A DNA stretch of 64,000 bases, from contig NZ_JBDFMI010000006.1 of assembly GCF_047238185.1 (NCBI RefSeq), positions 1-64,000 of the forward strand, read 5' to 3'. A program made the translations under genes and the position numbers. The notes under the pieces were generated by a model. The model saw only the letters and a list, made by a program, of their open reading frames with translations, did not search any database and had not been told where the DNA came from. The DNA is from Bacillus_AD sp047238185 (GTDB taxonomy: Bacteria; Bacillota; Bacilli; Bacillales; DSM-1321). This document shows, in pieces, positions 6,924 to 13,744 of the stretch (its first letter is position 1; each line of letters starts with the position of its first letter).

Positions 6924-6949
6924 TGTTTATTTAGTAAACACAATACAAA
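6924..6949 (-). promoter_or_regulatory. Palindrome and 20-base element before the XRE gene
   Basis: TGTTTA and TAAACA are separated by five bases (6924-6940). They overlap the 20-base element TTTGTATTGTGTTTACTAAA (- strand, 6949-6930) shared with the leader at 6599-6618. A likely operator of the XRE protein. Confidence 0.55.
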
Positions 6950-6951
6950 AT

Positions 6952-7143
6952 TTATTTAGCAGACCTTTTAGCTTCTTGAGCATGTTTTTCAATCCCTTCC
7001 AGTAATCGGACCGCGAATTCCTTATTACATTGGTCCTCATTGTCGAAGGTCTTTATATTAGCCGTTCCCTGCAGATAACCAATCGTGTAAGCTAAAGTCC
7101 TTGCCAGTTGGCTATCAGTTAATCCAGCCATCCAACTCGTCAT
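6952..7143 (-). CDS. Hypothetical phage protein, 63 aa
   Basis: Not recognised. Helical (LTDSQLARTLAYTIGYLQGT) and slightly acidic. The ATG at 7143 is preferred: GAGAGGG lies nine bases before it. The frame could also start at 7161, where ATGA overlaps the stop of the recombinase gene. Confidence 0.6.
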   Translation of the reverse strand: MTSWMAGLTDSQLARTLAYTIGYLQGTANIKTFDNEDQCNKEFAVRLLEGIEKHAQEAKRSAK

Positions 7144-7157
7144 GTAAAAACACCCTC

Positions 7158-7700
7158 TCATAGACTGAATCCCTCAATTGCTTCATCTATGATGTCTTGA
7201 TTTATACCTATATACCGCATAGTCACCGTTGGCGATGAGTGGTTAAATATCTCCTGCAGGATGGCAATGTCCTTGTACTTCTGGTAAAAGTGATAGCCGA
7301 AGGTCTTCCGCAGTGTATGGGTACCGATTTCATTTAGACCAACAACTTCCGCAGCAGAGTTAAGTATCTTCCATGCCTGCACCCTTTTAATCGGGCATTG
7401 ACCGCGTAAAGACTTGAAAAGAAAATCCTTATCATCCATGCCGGCACTATATTCAGTTATGTGTGCTTGAAGGTCACTGTTTATTTTGAATCGCTTGTTC
7501 TTGCCGGTCTTTTGCTCGATTAGAATTAGATGGCTCTTTCCTCTGACCTGTCCAACTGTGAGGCCCAAAAGGTCACTGATACGCAGACCGGTGTTAATTC
7601 CCATAAGGAATAAGAAATAATTCCTGTAATGCTGCAGCATCAATATCTGCTTCATTTCTTCATTTTTCCCTTTATCTCTAATGGGTTGAACAGTTTTCAA
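7158..7700 (-). CDS. Phage solo tyrosine recombinase, second paralogue, 180 aa
   Basis: Close relative of the protein at 4-549: both open with VQPIRD and share GINTGLRISD, HTLRKTFGYHFY, LQEIFNHSSP and RYIG-(V/I)-NQDI. All catalytic residues are in place: Arg in TGLRISD, Lys in EQKTGKN, H-x-x-R in HTLRKT, second His in NHSSP and Tyr in MRYIG. As with its paralogue no arm-binding domain is present. The start codon is TTG at 7700, after AAAGGAGC. Two such genes in one element is unusual. Possible jobs are dimer resolution, assisting excision, or control of a late promoter. Confidence 0.85.
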   Translation of the reverse strand: MKTVQPIRDKGKNEEMKQILMLQHYRNYFLFLMGINTGLRISDLLGLTVGQVRGKSHLILIEQKTGKNKRFKINSDLQAHITEYSAGMDDKDFLFKSLRGQCPIKRVQAWKILNSAAEVVGLNEIGTHTLRKTFGYHFYQKYKDIAILQEIFNHSSPTVTMRYIGINQDIIDEAIEGFSL

Positions 7701-7715
7701 AATAAACAGCTCCTT

Positions 7716-7955
7716 TTAGCAAGTGATGAATTTATTTTTATGCACTGTGATTTTATCTTGCTGATCAATAACAAAAGCCGAATCGTATGTTGAATAATAA
7801 TCTTCTTGATTTGAAAAACGGCTCAAGGCAAGTTCCTTATCAGTAGGGCTATAACAAATCGTTTTTGATAGGTTATGACCATCTTTACTCCAGACAATAA
7901 TGCAATAAGGGAGAGGGCCAGTAAATCCTAACTGCTGTATGGTTCCTTTACTCAT
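7716..7955 (-). CDS. Hypothetical phage protein, 79 aa
   Basis: Not recognised. A sheet-rich small protein (LPYCIIVWSKDG, then DSAFVIDQQDKITVHKNKF). Its start lies inside the last codons of the 38-residue gene upstream and has only a weak ribosome site, so it is probably translated by coupling. Confidence 0.6.
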   Translation of the reverse strand: MSKGTIQQLGFTGPLPYCIIVWSKDGHNLSKTICYSPTDKELALSRFSNQEDYYSTYDSAFVIDQQDKITVHKNKFITC

Positions 7956-8064
7956 CCAGATAGCCTGTCTTTACAAAGTAATTGCGCCAGTTTTTCATGT
8001 GTCGGGCTTTCTCCAACTTTTTGAGGCTCCGTTTCAACTGTCGTTTCTTACGGGATCGATTCAT
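7948..8064 (-). CDS. Very small basic phage protein, 38 aa
   Basis: An ATG at 8064 lies after AAGGTGA, seven bases beyond the stop of the helicase-loader gene. The product begins MNRSRKKRQLKRSLKKL and is strongly basic. Its end overlaps the next gene by eight bases. Packing and charge suggest a real gene; the function is unknown. Confidence 0.55.
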   Translation of the reverse strand: MNRSRKKRQLKRSLKKLEKARHMKNWRNYFVKTGYLDE

Positions 8065-8070
8065 TGGTAC

Positions 8071-8895
8071 TCACCTTCCGTTCTTCTTGAATTTTTCCAT
8101 TCTATAATTTGGTCCTTCAATGACAACTGATTCGCAATATTGAACCATTCGACTAAAATCCCTTTCCCCATACATATCGAGTAATTCTTTTCCTGTGAAA
8201 TTAGTGGTGTAAATTGTCGCCATTCCCACTCGACTATCAATCACTTCATAGACCTTTCCTCTTGCCCATGCAGATGAACTATCTGATTTACCGTCAATTT
8301 CCACGCCTAAGTCATCCAAGACTAGAATATTTACTTTTTGAAGAGCCGTTAGTATTTCAACCTCTTGCAAGTCACTTTTTTTCCCGTATGTCGCTTTTAC
8401 CTCGGTCATTAGTCTAGGAAGAGAAATGAAAATGCCGGTGTTCTTTTTATGAATAAGTTCCTTTACGATGGAAGCAGCAAGATGACTTTTCCCAACGCCT
8501 GGTCTCCCTTGAAGAACAAGACCTTTTTGTTTATCGAAACTAGCAATATATTCTCTGGCCTTTTTTAAAGCAAATGATTGGGTTTCCGTTTCTGGCTTAT
8601 AAGTGGTTAAAGTAGCAATTTCTAGATCCCGATTCATCAGGCTCTTTTCCCGAAAGGCATCCATCAATTGGTTGACTTCTTTATTGGCCATTAATCTCTC
8701 GAATTCATCTTTGACAAGCTTGTCTTCTGCAGCAATCATCGAACAGTAAAAGCAAAATTCTTTGCCATCCTCAATGATTAATTTCCGTTTACAAATGGTA
8801 TTTGTGATGATATCGATATTTGTACAACGTTTATCAGAAGTCGAAATCCCATTCATCCGAGTTAGTGGTTTGACCTTTTCCGTTTTGAACACCAC
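8071..8895 (-). CDS. Phage DnaC/DnaI-like helicase loader (AAA+ ATPase)
   Basis: An AAA+ ATPase with Walker A GRPGVGKSH (about residue 130), Walker B NILVLDDLG (about 190) and sensor I IYTTN (about 228). The N-terminal part has Cys pairs (RCTN, TICKRK, FCFYC) like the zinc domain of phage helicase loaders. Such proteins load the host replicative helicase at the phage origin. The gene follows the replisome-organiser gene, as usual. The frame opens with GTG at 8895; the ATG at 8856 is an alternative. Neither has a well-spaced ribosome site, so the start is uncertain. Confidence 0.85.
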   Translation of the reverse strand: MVFKTEKVKPLTRMNGISTSDKRCTNIDIITNTICKRKLIIEDGKEFCFYCSMIAAEDKLVKDEFERLMANKEVNQLMDAFREKSLMNRDLEIATLTTYKPETETQSFALKKAREYIASFDKQKGLVLQGRPGVGKSHLAASIVKELIHKKNTGIFISLPRLMTEVKATYGKKSDLQEVEILTALQKVNILVLDDLGVEIDGKSDSSSAWARGKVYEVIDSRVGMATIYTTNFTGKELLDMYGERDFSRMVQYCESVVIEGPNYRMEKFKKNGR

Positions 8896-9580
8896 CTTTT
8901 TGATTTAAATAAGCTTCAAATTTTGTTCCAAACAATGTCTCTGGTCGAAGGTATTTATTCATATTAGGATCATTGATCCATTCGGAAACTTTCTTATCTA
9001 TGACCCTTTTAAAATCCTCCAATTTAAAATCCTCATTCCAACGTGCCTTTATTAGGTCCTTGGTTTTTTTAGTGCTGGATTTGTAATTTGTATTGGCTTT
9101 TAAATTTAAGTAATCGATGATATTGGAAAAAGGTATAGATATGTTTTTAATCTCTGTTGTAGTCTCTGTAGTAATCTCTGGTAATGGCCTGTTCATATTG
9201 ACCTCTCCATCTGTCCATTTTGAACAATCCATCTGCTCATTTTGAACAGATGGTCTGTTCATGCCTTGAAGTTTGGAATAATTAATTCGGTACCATTTAG
9301 TATTATCGATTTTTAATTTATTGAAATTTCCAACAATTATTAACCCTAAGCTTTCTAATTTAGTAATGGTTCTTCTGATTGTGCTTACGGACCAAAACGG
9401 AAATTGTTTTTGCCAATCACCATATGTGTTATAAACCCATCTAGAGCCTTCTTTGAAATTTTGACTCTCCTTCAACCAATAATGTAATTGTTGCAATATG
9501 ATACTTTCATTAAGACCAATCACTTCAGCTAAAGAAGGTAATATGATTAAAGGTTTATCATCTAGAAGCAATCTACTCAT
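8834..9580 (-). CDS. Phage replisome organiser / DnaD-like replication protein
   Basis: The N-terminal winged-helix region (LPSLAEVIGLNESIILQQLH, then YWLKES, WVYNTYGDWQKQFPFWS, then TIRRTITKLESLGLI) is the type seen in replication initiators of lactococcal and Bacillus phages. A low-complexity Thr-rich linker (ITTETTTEI, about residue 140) leads to the conserved phage C-terminal domain (IIDYLNLKANTNYK to YLRPETLFGTKFEAYLNQ). It would bind the phage origin and recruit the helicase loader encoded next. The start at 9580 follows AAGGAAG; an upstream ATG at 9664 lacks a ribosome site. The coding DNA may contain the origin itself. Confidence 0.85.
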   Translation of the reverse strand: MSRLLLDDKPLIILPSLAEVIGLNESIILQQLHYWLKESQNFKEGSRWVYNTYGDWQKQFPFWSVSTIRRTITKLESLGLIIVGNFNKLKIDNTKWYRINYSKLQGMNRPSVQNEQMDCSKWTDGEVNMNRPLPEITTETTTEIKNISIPFSNIIDYLNLKANTNYKSSTKKTKDLIKARWNEDFKLEDFKRVIDKKVSEWINDPNMNKYLRPETLFGTKFEAYLNQKGGVQNGKGQTTNSDEWDFDF

Positions 9581-9676
9581 TTTCTTCACTTCCTTGACAT
9601 AATGCTTGTCCGAATGTATATACTTGTAATAGATATTTTTGTTTGTAATCCATTGTTGACGCAATGGATTTATTTT

Positions 9677-10342
9677 TTATATTAAGGGACGCCATGATCT
9701 AACCCAGTCCATAGCTTCATCGAAGTCTTTTCTTTTAACAAAAATGTACTTAGGAGCTGCAAAAGCTCGTCTAAGATGGCTGTGAATTTGGGAATACAAT
9801 TGATTCTTGCTTAAATCATAGTCCTCCTTAATACTCTCAACACGTTTCTTTATGGCGTGCTGCAAGGATTGTTGCTGACCATGATTTAAGACAATTTCCT
9901 CACTAACCTGCCTTTTTATCTCCATTACATCCGTCTTCAAGGAATTCAGTTCTTCCGAATTTTCAAGAGATAACTTCATGGAAGCCATTAGTTGTTCCTT
10001 TTCAGAAAGGATTTTGACTTTGTTAAAATATGAATCAACTAATTTCTCATAAACTCCCCATGCTTGATCAGTATTTAAAGATTTAGCATGGAGAAAGGCT
10101 CCTTTTTCAGTCCACAAATATAGTGTCTTAGTATTCCTTAAACCTCGGTCAAATTGTCCGCGGTCTAAAAATCTAATTTTTTCGTCACCCTCTAAAGTGA
10201 AAAAATGTTTTTCTTCAACGTACCGTTCTTTGTTACGATTGAAATTTCTGGTAACAACGTCAGTCGTCGCTCCATAACTTTCAGCCAATTGACTAGTTAA
10301 CAAAACTCTTTGTCCATTCTGTTCTATAACTTGTAGCTGCAT
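9677..10342 (-). CDS. Phage antirepressor, ORF6N and ORF6C domains
   Basis: Residues 1-100 are an ORF6N domain: VIEQNGQRVLLTSQLAESYG, then FNRNKERYVEEKHFFTLEGD, then LYLWTEKGAFLHAKSLNTDQ, AWGVYEKLV. The C-terminal half is helical with an ORF6C-like end (YDLSKNQLYSQIHSHLRRAF, then YIFVKRKDFDEAMDWVRSW). Proteins of this type counter or bypass the lysogenic repressor. Here it sits early in the lytic operon behind the Cro-like gene. GGAGATGGAATA precedes the ATG. Confidence 0.85.
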   Translation of the reverse strand: MQLQVIEQNGQRVLLTSQLAESYGATTDVVTRNFNRNKERYVEEKHFFTLEGDEKIRFLDRGQFDRGLRNTKTLYLWTEKGAFLHAKSLNTDQAWGVYEKLVDSYFNKVKILSEKEQLMASMKLSLENSEELNSLKTDVMEIKRQVSEEIVLNHGQQQSLQHAIKKRVESIKEDYDLSKNQLYSQIHSHLRRAFAAPKYIFVKRKDFDEAMDWVRSWRPLI

Positions 10343-10354
10343 TATTCCATCTCC

Positions 10355-10438
10355 TTATTTTTTCTTAGCGCACAATTTCAATATCGTTTGCTTAGTATCT
10401 GTGGACAATGCCTTCCATTCACCAGCTTTGATTTTCAT
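10355..10438 (-). CDS. Possible micro-ORF, 27 aa
   Basis: An ATG at 10438 nine bases after AAGGAGG opens a frame of 27 codons (MKIKAGEWKALSTDTKQTIL start) that ends before the antirepressor ribosome site. The ribosome site is strong, the frame is very short, and no family is recognised. Confidence 0.4.
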   Translation of the reverse strand: MKIKAGEWKALSTDTKQTILKLCAKKK

Positions 10439-10452
10439 TCAGACCATCCTCC

Positions 10453-10625
10453 TTATCTATCAATTTCTATATCTTCAAGGCCTGTCCAATACTCTTCACC
10501 CCTGCTGTCAGCCACTCGGACAGATACGCCTGTTGGATATTCCTTTGCATCCACAATAAAAAAATTCTTGTGATTGAACCAGTTTGACCGATTAGGTCTG
10601 TTCTTGTTTTTGCTTCAAAGTCCAC
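10453..10625 (-). pseudogene. Small phage gene split by a one-base deletion in a homopolymer run
   Basis: A GTG at 10625 follows a full AAAGGAGGTGAGAAC. The frame reads MDFEAKTRTDLIGQTGSITR, then meets a run of seven T on the coding strand (plus-strand 10558-10564). Adding one T would continue smoothly into IFFIVDAKEYPTGVSVRVAD and SRGEEYWTGLEDIEIDR, a 57-residue protein ending just before the next ribosome site. As given, the first frame runs on into an unrelated sequence. This is either a true frameshift, a sequencing error in the run, or slippage-dependent expression. Confidence 0.6.
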
Positions 10626-10654
10626 GTTCTCACCTCCTTTCAAATGGATTCATT

Positions 10655-10891
10655 TCATGTTGTTTGTTTATTGAATATTTCACTGAAACGATTCTCCAAA
10701 AATTCCTTCATCCTTGAAGCTATAAACATCCACTTTTCTCCTCGTTTTTCTGGATAGTAGACGAACCCTCCGTTATCAAGGTCAAGCACCCTTTTATAAC
10801 ATGTCTTCAGGAGGATATTTTCTTTTAACCAGTCATCACTATATCCAGTGACTTCTTCGAGATCTTTCATGGTCCACCAAAGTTTTTCCAT
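10655..10891 (-). CDS. DUF771-type phage protein, 78 aa
   Basis: The pattern MEKLWWTMKDLEEVTGYSDD, WLKENILLK, then LDLDNGGFVYYP and EKWMFIASRMKEFLENRFSE is that of the small DUF771 family, found next to Cro-like genes in Firmicute phages. The first helices resemble an excisionase-type HTH, so DNA binding is plausible. The start at 10891 follows GGGAGG by eight bases; a TATCGAAACC operator-like site overlaps this leader. Confidence 0.75.
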   Translation of the reverse strand: MEKLWWTMKDLEEVTGYSDDWLKENILLKTCYKRVLDLDNGGFVYYPEKRGEKWMFIASRMKEFLENRFSEIFNKQTT

Positions 10892-10946
10892 TATCGAAAC
10901 CTCCCACTTATCCAATACCAATTTTATAGTTATCGTTTTCGAAACC
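10892..10946. promoter_or_regulatory. Two further TTTCGAAACC-like sites after the cro-like gene
   Basis: TATCGAAACC (10892-10901) in the leader of the DUF771 gene and TTTTCGAAACC (10936-10946) in the 3' end of the cro-like gene match the switch operators. They may be extra repressor sites (roadblocks). Confidence 0.5.
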
Positions 10947-11165
10947 ATGATGTACAAAATACGCATCGGAACTTATGTTATATGCACAACAGATTTTTCT
11001 TACTTCGGTTAAGGAAAAATCTCCTCCAGTTCCATTTAAATTTTGATTTAAAGCTGAAACAGATTTTTCAAGTAGTTTGGCTACCTCTCTTTGTTCAATT
11101 CCTTGTTCTACTAGGAATGCTTTGAACTTTCGATAAGGTGTGTGTCTCCTTCTAATCTCTTTCAT
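10908..11165 (-). CDS. Cro-like XRE regulator, 85 aa
   Basis: The HTH is clear: FKAFLVEQGIEQREVAKLLE, KSVSALNQNLNGTG, then LTEVRKICCAYNISSDAYF. As the first gene of the leftward operon facing the repressor, it is in the Cro position. Its ribosome site is GGTGGTGA. It probably binds the TTTCGAAA operators, two of which lie in or after its own coding end (around 10892-10901 and 10936-10946). Confidence 0.85.
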   Translation of the reverse strand: MKEIRRRHTPYRKFKAFLVEQGIEQREVAKLLEKSVSALNQNLNGTGGDFSLTEVRKICCAYNISSDAYFVHHGFENDNYKIGIG

Positions 11166-11204
11166 TTTTTCACCACCTATTATCTAAACTTGATTTAATC
11201 TGTC

Positions 11205-11308
11205 GTTTCGAAACCGAAACTCTATATTCATATTTTACCAATCATAGTTTCGTTGTCAATAACTTTCTTTAAAAATATATTGCATTTTCGAAACCTTATA
11301 TATATAAT
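11205..11308. promoter_or_regulatory. Prophage lysogeny switch: divergent promoters with TTTCGAAA operators
   Basis: Leftward promoter: TTGACA (11259-11254), 16-base spacer, TAAAAT (11237-11232), with an AGTTTCG half-site in its spacer (11246-11252). Rightward promoter: TTGCAT (11280-11285), 17-base spacer, TATAAT (11303-11308), with TTTTCGAAACC in its spacer (11285-11295). A third site, the perfect palindrome GTTTCGAAAC (11205-11214), lies downstream of the leftward -10. The layout is that of a CI/Cro switch with three operators. Confidence 0.8.
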
Positions 11309-11341
11309 TTAGATGTATCTAAATTAGTGGAGGAATTCGAG

Positions 11342-11671
11342 ATGGAAAGTCTAGGGGTGAAATTGAAAAAACTAAGGCAGCAGAACGGCCTTAGTCAAGA
11401 AGGTTTATGTAATGAACTCAATTCTCTTTATGGTACCTCTATAAATAAAGGCATGGTATCAAAATGGGAAAATGATCGTGAAGAACCTAGGTTAGATTAC
11501 GCTCGTAAATTAGTGGAGTTTTTTGGAACATCTTTAGATTATCTTCTAGGAATTGATGATGGAGTAAAAACAATAGCAGCACATCATGATGGTGAATGTT
11601 TTACAGAGGACGAATTACAAGAAATTGAAAACTTTAAGAAATATGTCCTTAGTAAACGCAATAAGAAGTAA
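11342..11671 (+). CDS. Prophage CI-like repressor (XRE family), 109 aa
   Basis: The N-terminal 65 residues are an XRE HTH: LGVKLKKLRQQNGLSQEGLC, then SINKGMVSKWENDREEPRLD, YARKLVEFFGTSLDYLLGID. The rest is a short acidic helical tail, with no S24 LexA-type protease domain. Repressors of this kind are removed by a partner ImmA peptidase rather than by self-cleavage, which fits the next gene. The start at 11342 follows GTGGAGGAA. It is expressed from its own rightward promoter with an operator in the spacer, so it should be autoregulated. Confidence 0.9.
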   Translation: MESLGVKLKKLRQQNGLSQEGLCNELNSLYGTSINKGMVSKWENDREEPRLDYARKLVEFFGTSLDYLLGIDDGVKTIAAHHDGECFTEDELQEIENFKKYVLSKRNKK

Positions 11672-11704
11672 CTTCACCATACGAATTAATTGAGGATGGT
11701 CTGA

Positions 11705-12103
11705 ATGAATATATTTGATGTTCTGAATGATATAGAACAACACGGTATAGAACTAATCGAGAAATCTCTTCCTGGTCAACTAAGGGGTATGTATAGTGAT
11801 CACACAATCCTGTTAGATCAAGATTTAACTATATGCGAAAAGAAGTGCATTCTAGCTGAAGAGTTAGGGCATCATTTCATGAACCATGGTGACGTTCTAG
11901 ATAAAAATAGTCTAAACTCAATTAAACAAGAAATTTTAGCAAGAAGATGGGGACACCATTATATAATTCCTTTAACTAAAATTCAGATTACAAAATATTC
12001 TTGCGAAAATATATTTCAATTGGCTGAAGAGCTGGATGTTACAGAAGATTTTTTAATAGAGGCTATAGATCATTATCAACAAAAATATGGAGTAGCTATT
12101 TAA
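11705..12103 (+). CDS. ImmA/IrrE-type metallopeptidase, 132 aa
   Basis: The short M78-like peptidase partner of phage repressors. The zinc motif region reads ILAEELGHHFMNHGD: the usual H-E-x-x-H appears as E-E-L-G-H-H, a variant common among phage ImmA proteins by recall. Downstream are ARRWGHHYIIPL and a helical C-terminal domain (IFQLAEELDVTEDFLIEAID) that probably recognises the repressor. In ICEBs1 and phi105-like phages ImmA cleaves the repressor after DNA damage; the same job is inferred here from position 33 bases after the repressor gene. Confidence 0.85.
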   Translation: MNIFDVLNDIEQHGIELIEKSLPGQLRGMYSDHTILLDQDLTICEKKCILAEELGHHFMNHGDVLDKNSLNSIKQEILARRWGHHYIIPLTKIQITKYSCENIFQLAEELDVTEDFLIEAIDHYQQKYGVAI

Positions 12104-12123
12104 ATTGCTTATGAGGTGATGTA

Positions 12124-13257
12124 ATGGCCAGTATCCAGAAAGTGAATAACAACTGGCGCTATCGAGTCTCCTATAAGGAGAATGGAAAATATAAAACAAA
12201 AACAAAAGGTGGGTTCAGGACAAAAAAAGAAGCCGAAATTGCTGCTGCAGAGTTAGAAAAAAAGTTACACACCGGTTTTGATATCAGCGCTGCAGATCAG
12301 TTATTTTCAGACTATATGAGAAACTGGTATGAAATTTATAAGAAAGGAAAGTACAGTCTTTCCCATGAAAAGAATATCCAATTATCAGTTAAGTTAGTGG
12401 AAAAACATTTTATAGGCTTAAAGATGAAAGAATTAACAAGAAGTTTGTATCAGAAATTTATTAACGATATTTCTATAAATTACTCAACTGAAACTGTAAA
12501 AAAAAGACACACATACATCAAAGAGTGTATAAAAAATGCAATCGAAGATGAAATAATTACTAAGGATCCCACTTATAAAACAGTAATAAAAGGTGGAAAA
12601 AGTGAAAAATCAGAGGAACTGAAGTATCTAAATTTCGAGGAAGTGAAAGTTTTAATAGCAGAAATTAAAAAGGATTTAAATCCAAAATATATATCACGAT
12701 TTATTATTTTATTTGCTATATCTACCGGAGCAAGATTTTCAGAAATTATGGGTTTAACGTGGGACTGTGTAGATTTTGAAAATAAAACAGTAAACATTAA
12801 TAAATCTTGGGACTTTAAAGATAAAAATGATTTCGGAGATACTAAAAATTTTCAATCAAAAAGAATAATTACAATAGATGATGATACATGTGAAATGTTA
12901 AAAGATCTTAAGAAGTTGCAAAATGAATTTGCTTTACAGACAGGATTAAGAAATAAAAAAAATTTATGTTTTATAAATACTAAAATGTCTTTAGTAAGTA
13001 ATAATGCTGTAAATAAGACTTTAAAAACCCTATGTAACAAAATTGGTATCAAAGCCATTACTTGCCATTCTCTTCGGCATACACACGCTTCTATGCTGCT
13101 TTATAACGGTGTAAATATAAAATATTTATCCAGACGCCTTGGACATAAAGATATAGTTACAACCTTGCAAACTTATTCCCATGTTTTAGATGAGATGGAG
13201 CAAAAAGAATCAAGACAAGTTGATAAGACAATGAAAGAACTTCACAATACTGTTTGA
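12124..13257 (+). CDS. int: Prophage integrase, tyrosine recombinase, 377 aa
   Basis: Full-length Tn916/phage-type integrase. Residues 1-55 form the arm-binding AP2-like domain (VNNNWRYRVSYKENGKYKTK, then GGFRTKKEAEIAAAELEKKL). A SAM-like core-binding domain follows (residues 60-160). The catalytic domain has Arg in STGARFSEIMGL, H-x-x-R in HSLRHTHASM, His in RLGHKD and Tyr in LQTYSHVL. GAGGTGATGTA precedes the ATG. The gene ends 138 bases before the 3' end of a tRNA-Arg gene, the expected attachment site. Confidence 0.95.
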   Translation: MASIQKVNNNWRYRVSYKENGKYKTKTKGGFRTKKEAEIAAAELEKKLHTGFDISAADQLFSDYMRNWYEIYKKGKYSLSHEKNIQLSVKLVEKHFIGLKMKELTRSLYQKFINDISINYSTETVKKRHTYIKECIKNAIEDEIITKDPTYKTVIKGGKSEKSEELKYLNFEEVKVLIAEIKKDLNPKYISRFIILFAISTGARFSEIMGLTWDCVDFENKTVNINKSWDFKDKNDFGDTKNFQSKRIITIDDDTCEMLKDLKKLQNEFALQTGLRNKKNLCFINTKMSLVSNNAVNKTLKTLCNKIGIKAITCHSLRHTHASMLLYNGVNIKYLSRRLGHKDIVTTLQTYSHVLDEMEQKESRQVDKTMKELHNTV

Positions 13258-13262
13258 TCTTT

Positions 13263-13281
13263 GTGCAAAATAAGTGCAAAA
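13263..13281 (+). repeat. Direct repeat GTGCAAAA, possible integrase arm site
   Basis: GTGCAAAA occurs at 13263-13270 and 13274-13281, eleven bases apart, between the integrase gene and the tRNA. Spacing of one helical turn suits paired arm-type integrase sites. Confidence 0.35.
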
Positions 13282-13389
13282 CATTTTCAAAAAGTATTGT
13301 TTTCTTTAGGAAACTCTTTAAGATTCAAAAGTAGGAAAATCCTTTTGTATCAAGGTTTTGTGCTACTTCAAACTATTTCTTTAGTGTAT

Positions 13390-13425
13390 TGGTAACGCCC
13401 TCGGAGGGAATCGAACCCCCATTTT
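13390..13425. other. att: Probable attachment site overlapping the tRNA-Arg 3' end
   Basis: The integrase gene points at the 3' end of the tRNA, and the tRNA is complete, as expected when the phage copy restores the 3' part. The exact core cannot be defined because the other junction lies outside the window. Confidence 0.5.
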
Positions 13426-13467
13426 AAGAACCGGAATCTTACGTGCTATCCGTTGCACCACGAGGGC
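13396..13467 (-). tRNA. tRNA-Arg (anticodon CCG)
   Basis: Folds as a full cloverleaf: seven-pair acceptor stem GCCCTCG/CGAGGGC with discriminator G, D stem GTGC/GCAC, anticodon stem TAAGA/TCTTA around TTCCGGT (anticodon CCG, codon CGG), and T arm with TTCGATT. CCA is not encoded. It lies beside clpP, as tRNA-Arg does in B. subtilis. A single CGG-reading tRNA is often unique in a genome, which makes it a stable phage target. Confidence 0.95.
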
Positions 13468-13650
13468 ATGATAGTTAATTATGTAACAGTCTGTTACCTA
13501 TTATAAGATAATTATTCTAACATTGCAATGAATAATATGAACAATCATAGTGAGAAGTTTTAAAAAGCACCCTTTTGGGTATCATGGTAAGGTGCTTACA
13601 TACTAATATTAGAAGGAGTTTATGATTTTTACAATCCTTGGTTTTATTTG

Positions 13651-13681
13651 TTTGACCTAAATTGACCAAAAAGTGTATCAT
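13651..13681 (+). promoter_or_regulatory. clpP promoter with CtsR operator
   Basis: TTTGACC-TAA-ATTGACC (13651-13667) is, on the other strand, the CtsR heptad repeat GGTCAAN-N3-GGTCAAA. It overlaps a -35 TTGACC (13652-13657), with TATCAT as -10 (13676-13681) after 18 bases. This predicts heat-shock control of clpP by CtsR. Confidence 0.75.
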
Positions 13682-13744
13682 AGACTTACAACGATTACGT
13701 TGAGAATTATCCAATCATTCTCTATTCAAGGAGGAACAAATACG

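Larger units (their letters stand above)
1..13396. mobile_element. Prophage, lysogeny and early arm (left part outside window)
   Basis: An integrase ends 138 bases from the 3' end of a tRNA-Arg gene. Behind it come a divergent repressor/Cro switch, an ImmA-like peptidase, an antirepressor, a replisome-organiser-like protein, a DnaC-like loader and many short tightly packed genes on the - strand. This is the usual order of a temperate Siphoviridae-type prophage of Bacillus. No terminase, portal, capsid or tail gene is present, so the late genes and the other attachment site must lie left of base 1. It could also be a satellite or a decayed element; that cannot be decided here. The region is visibly richer in A+T than the his genes. 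Confidence 0.9.

Noticed and set aside
1..13260. CRISPR array or dedicated anti-phage system in the prophage
   Set aside because: No regular repeat-spacer pattern and no recognisable defence domain (e.g. Abi, TIR, reverse transcriptase) was seen among the small genes.
13355..13368. TTTTGTGC near the tRNA as an inverted arm site for integrase
   Set aside because: It is not the complement of GTGCAAAA, so it does not extend the direct-repeat pair.
13564..13600. AAGCACC / GGTGCTT inverted repeat between the tRNA and clpP
   Set aside because: The loop is long and it does not fit as a terminator for either neighbour; no role could be supported.
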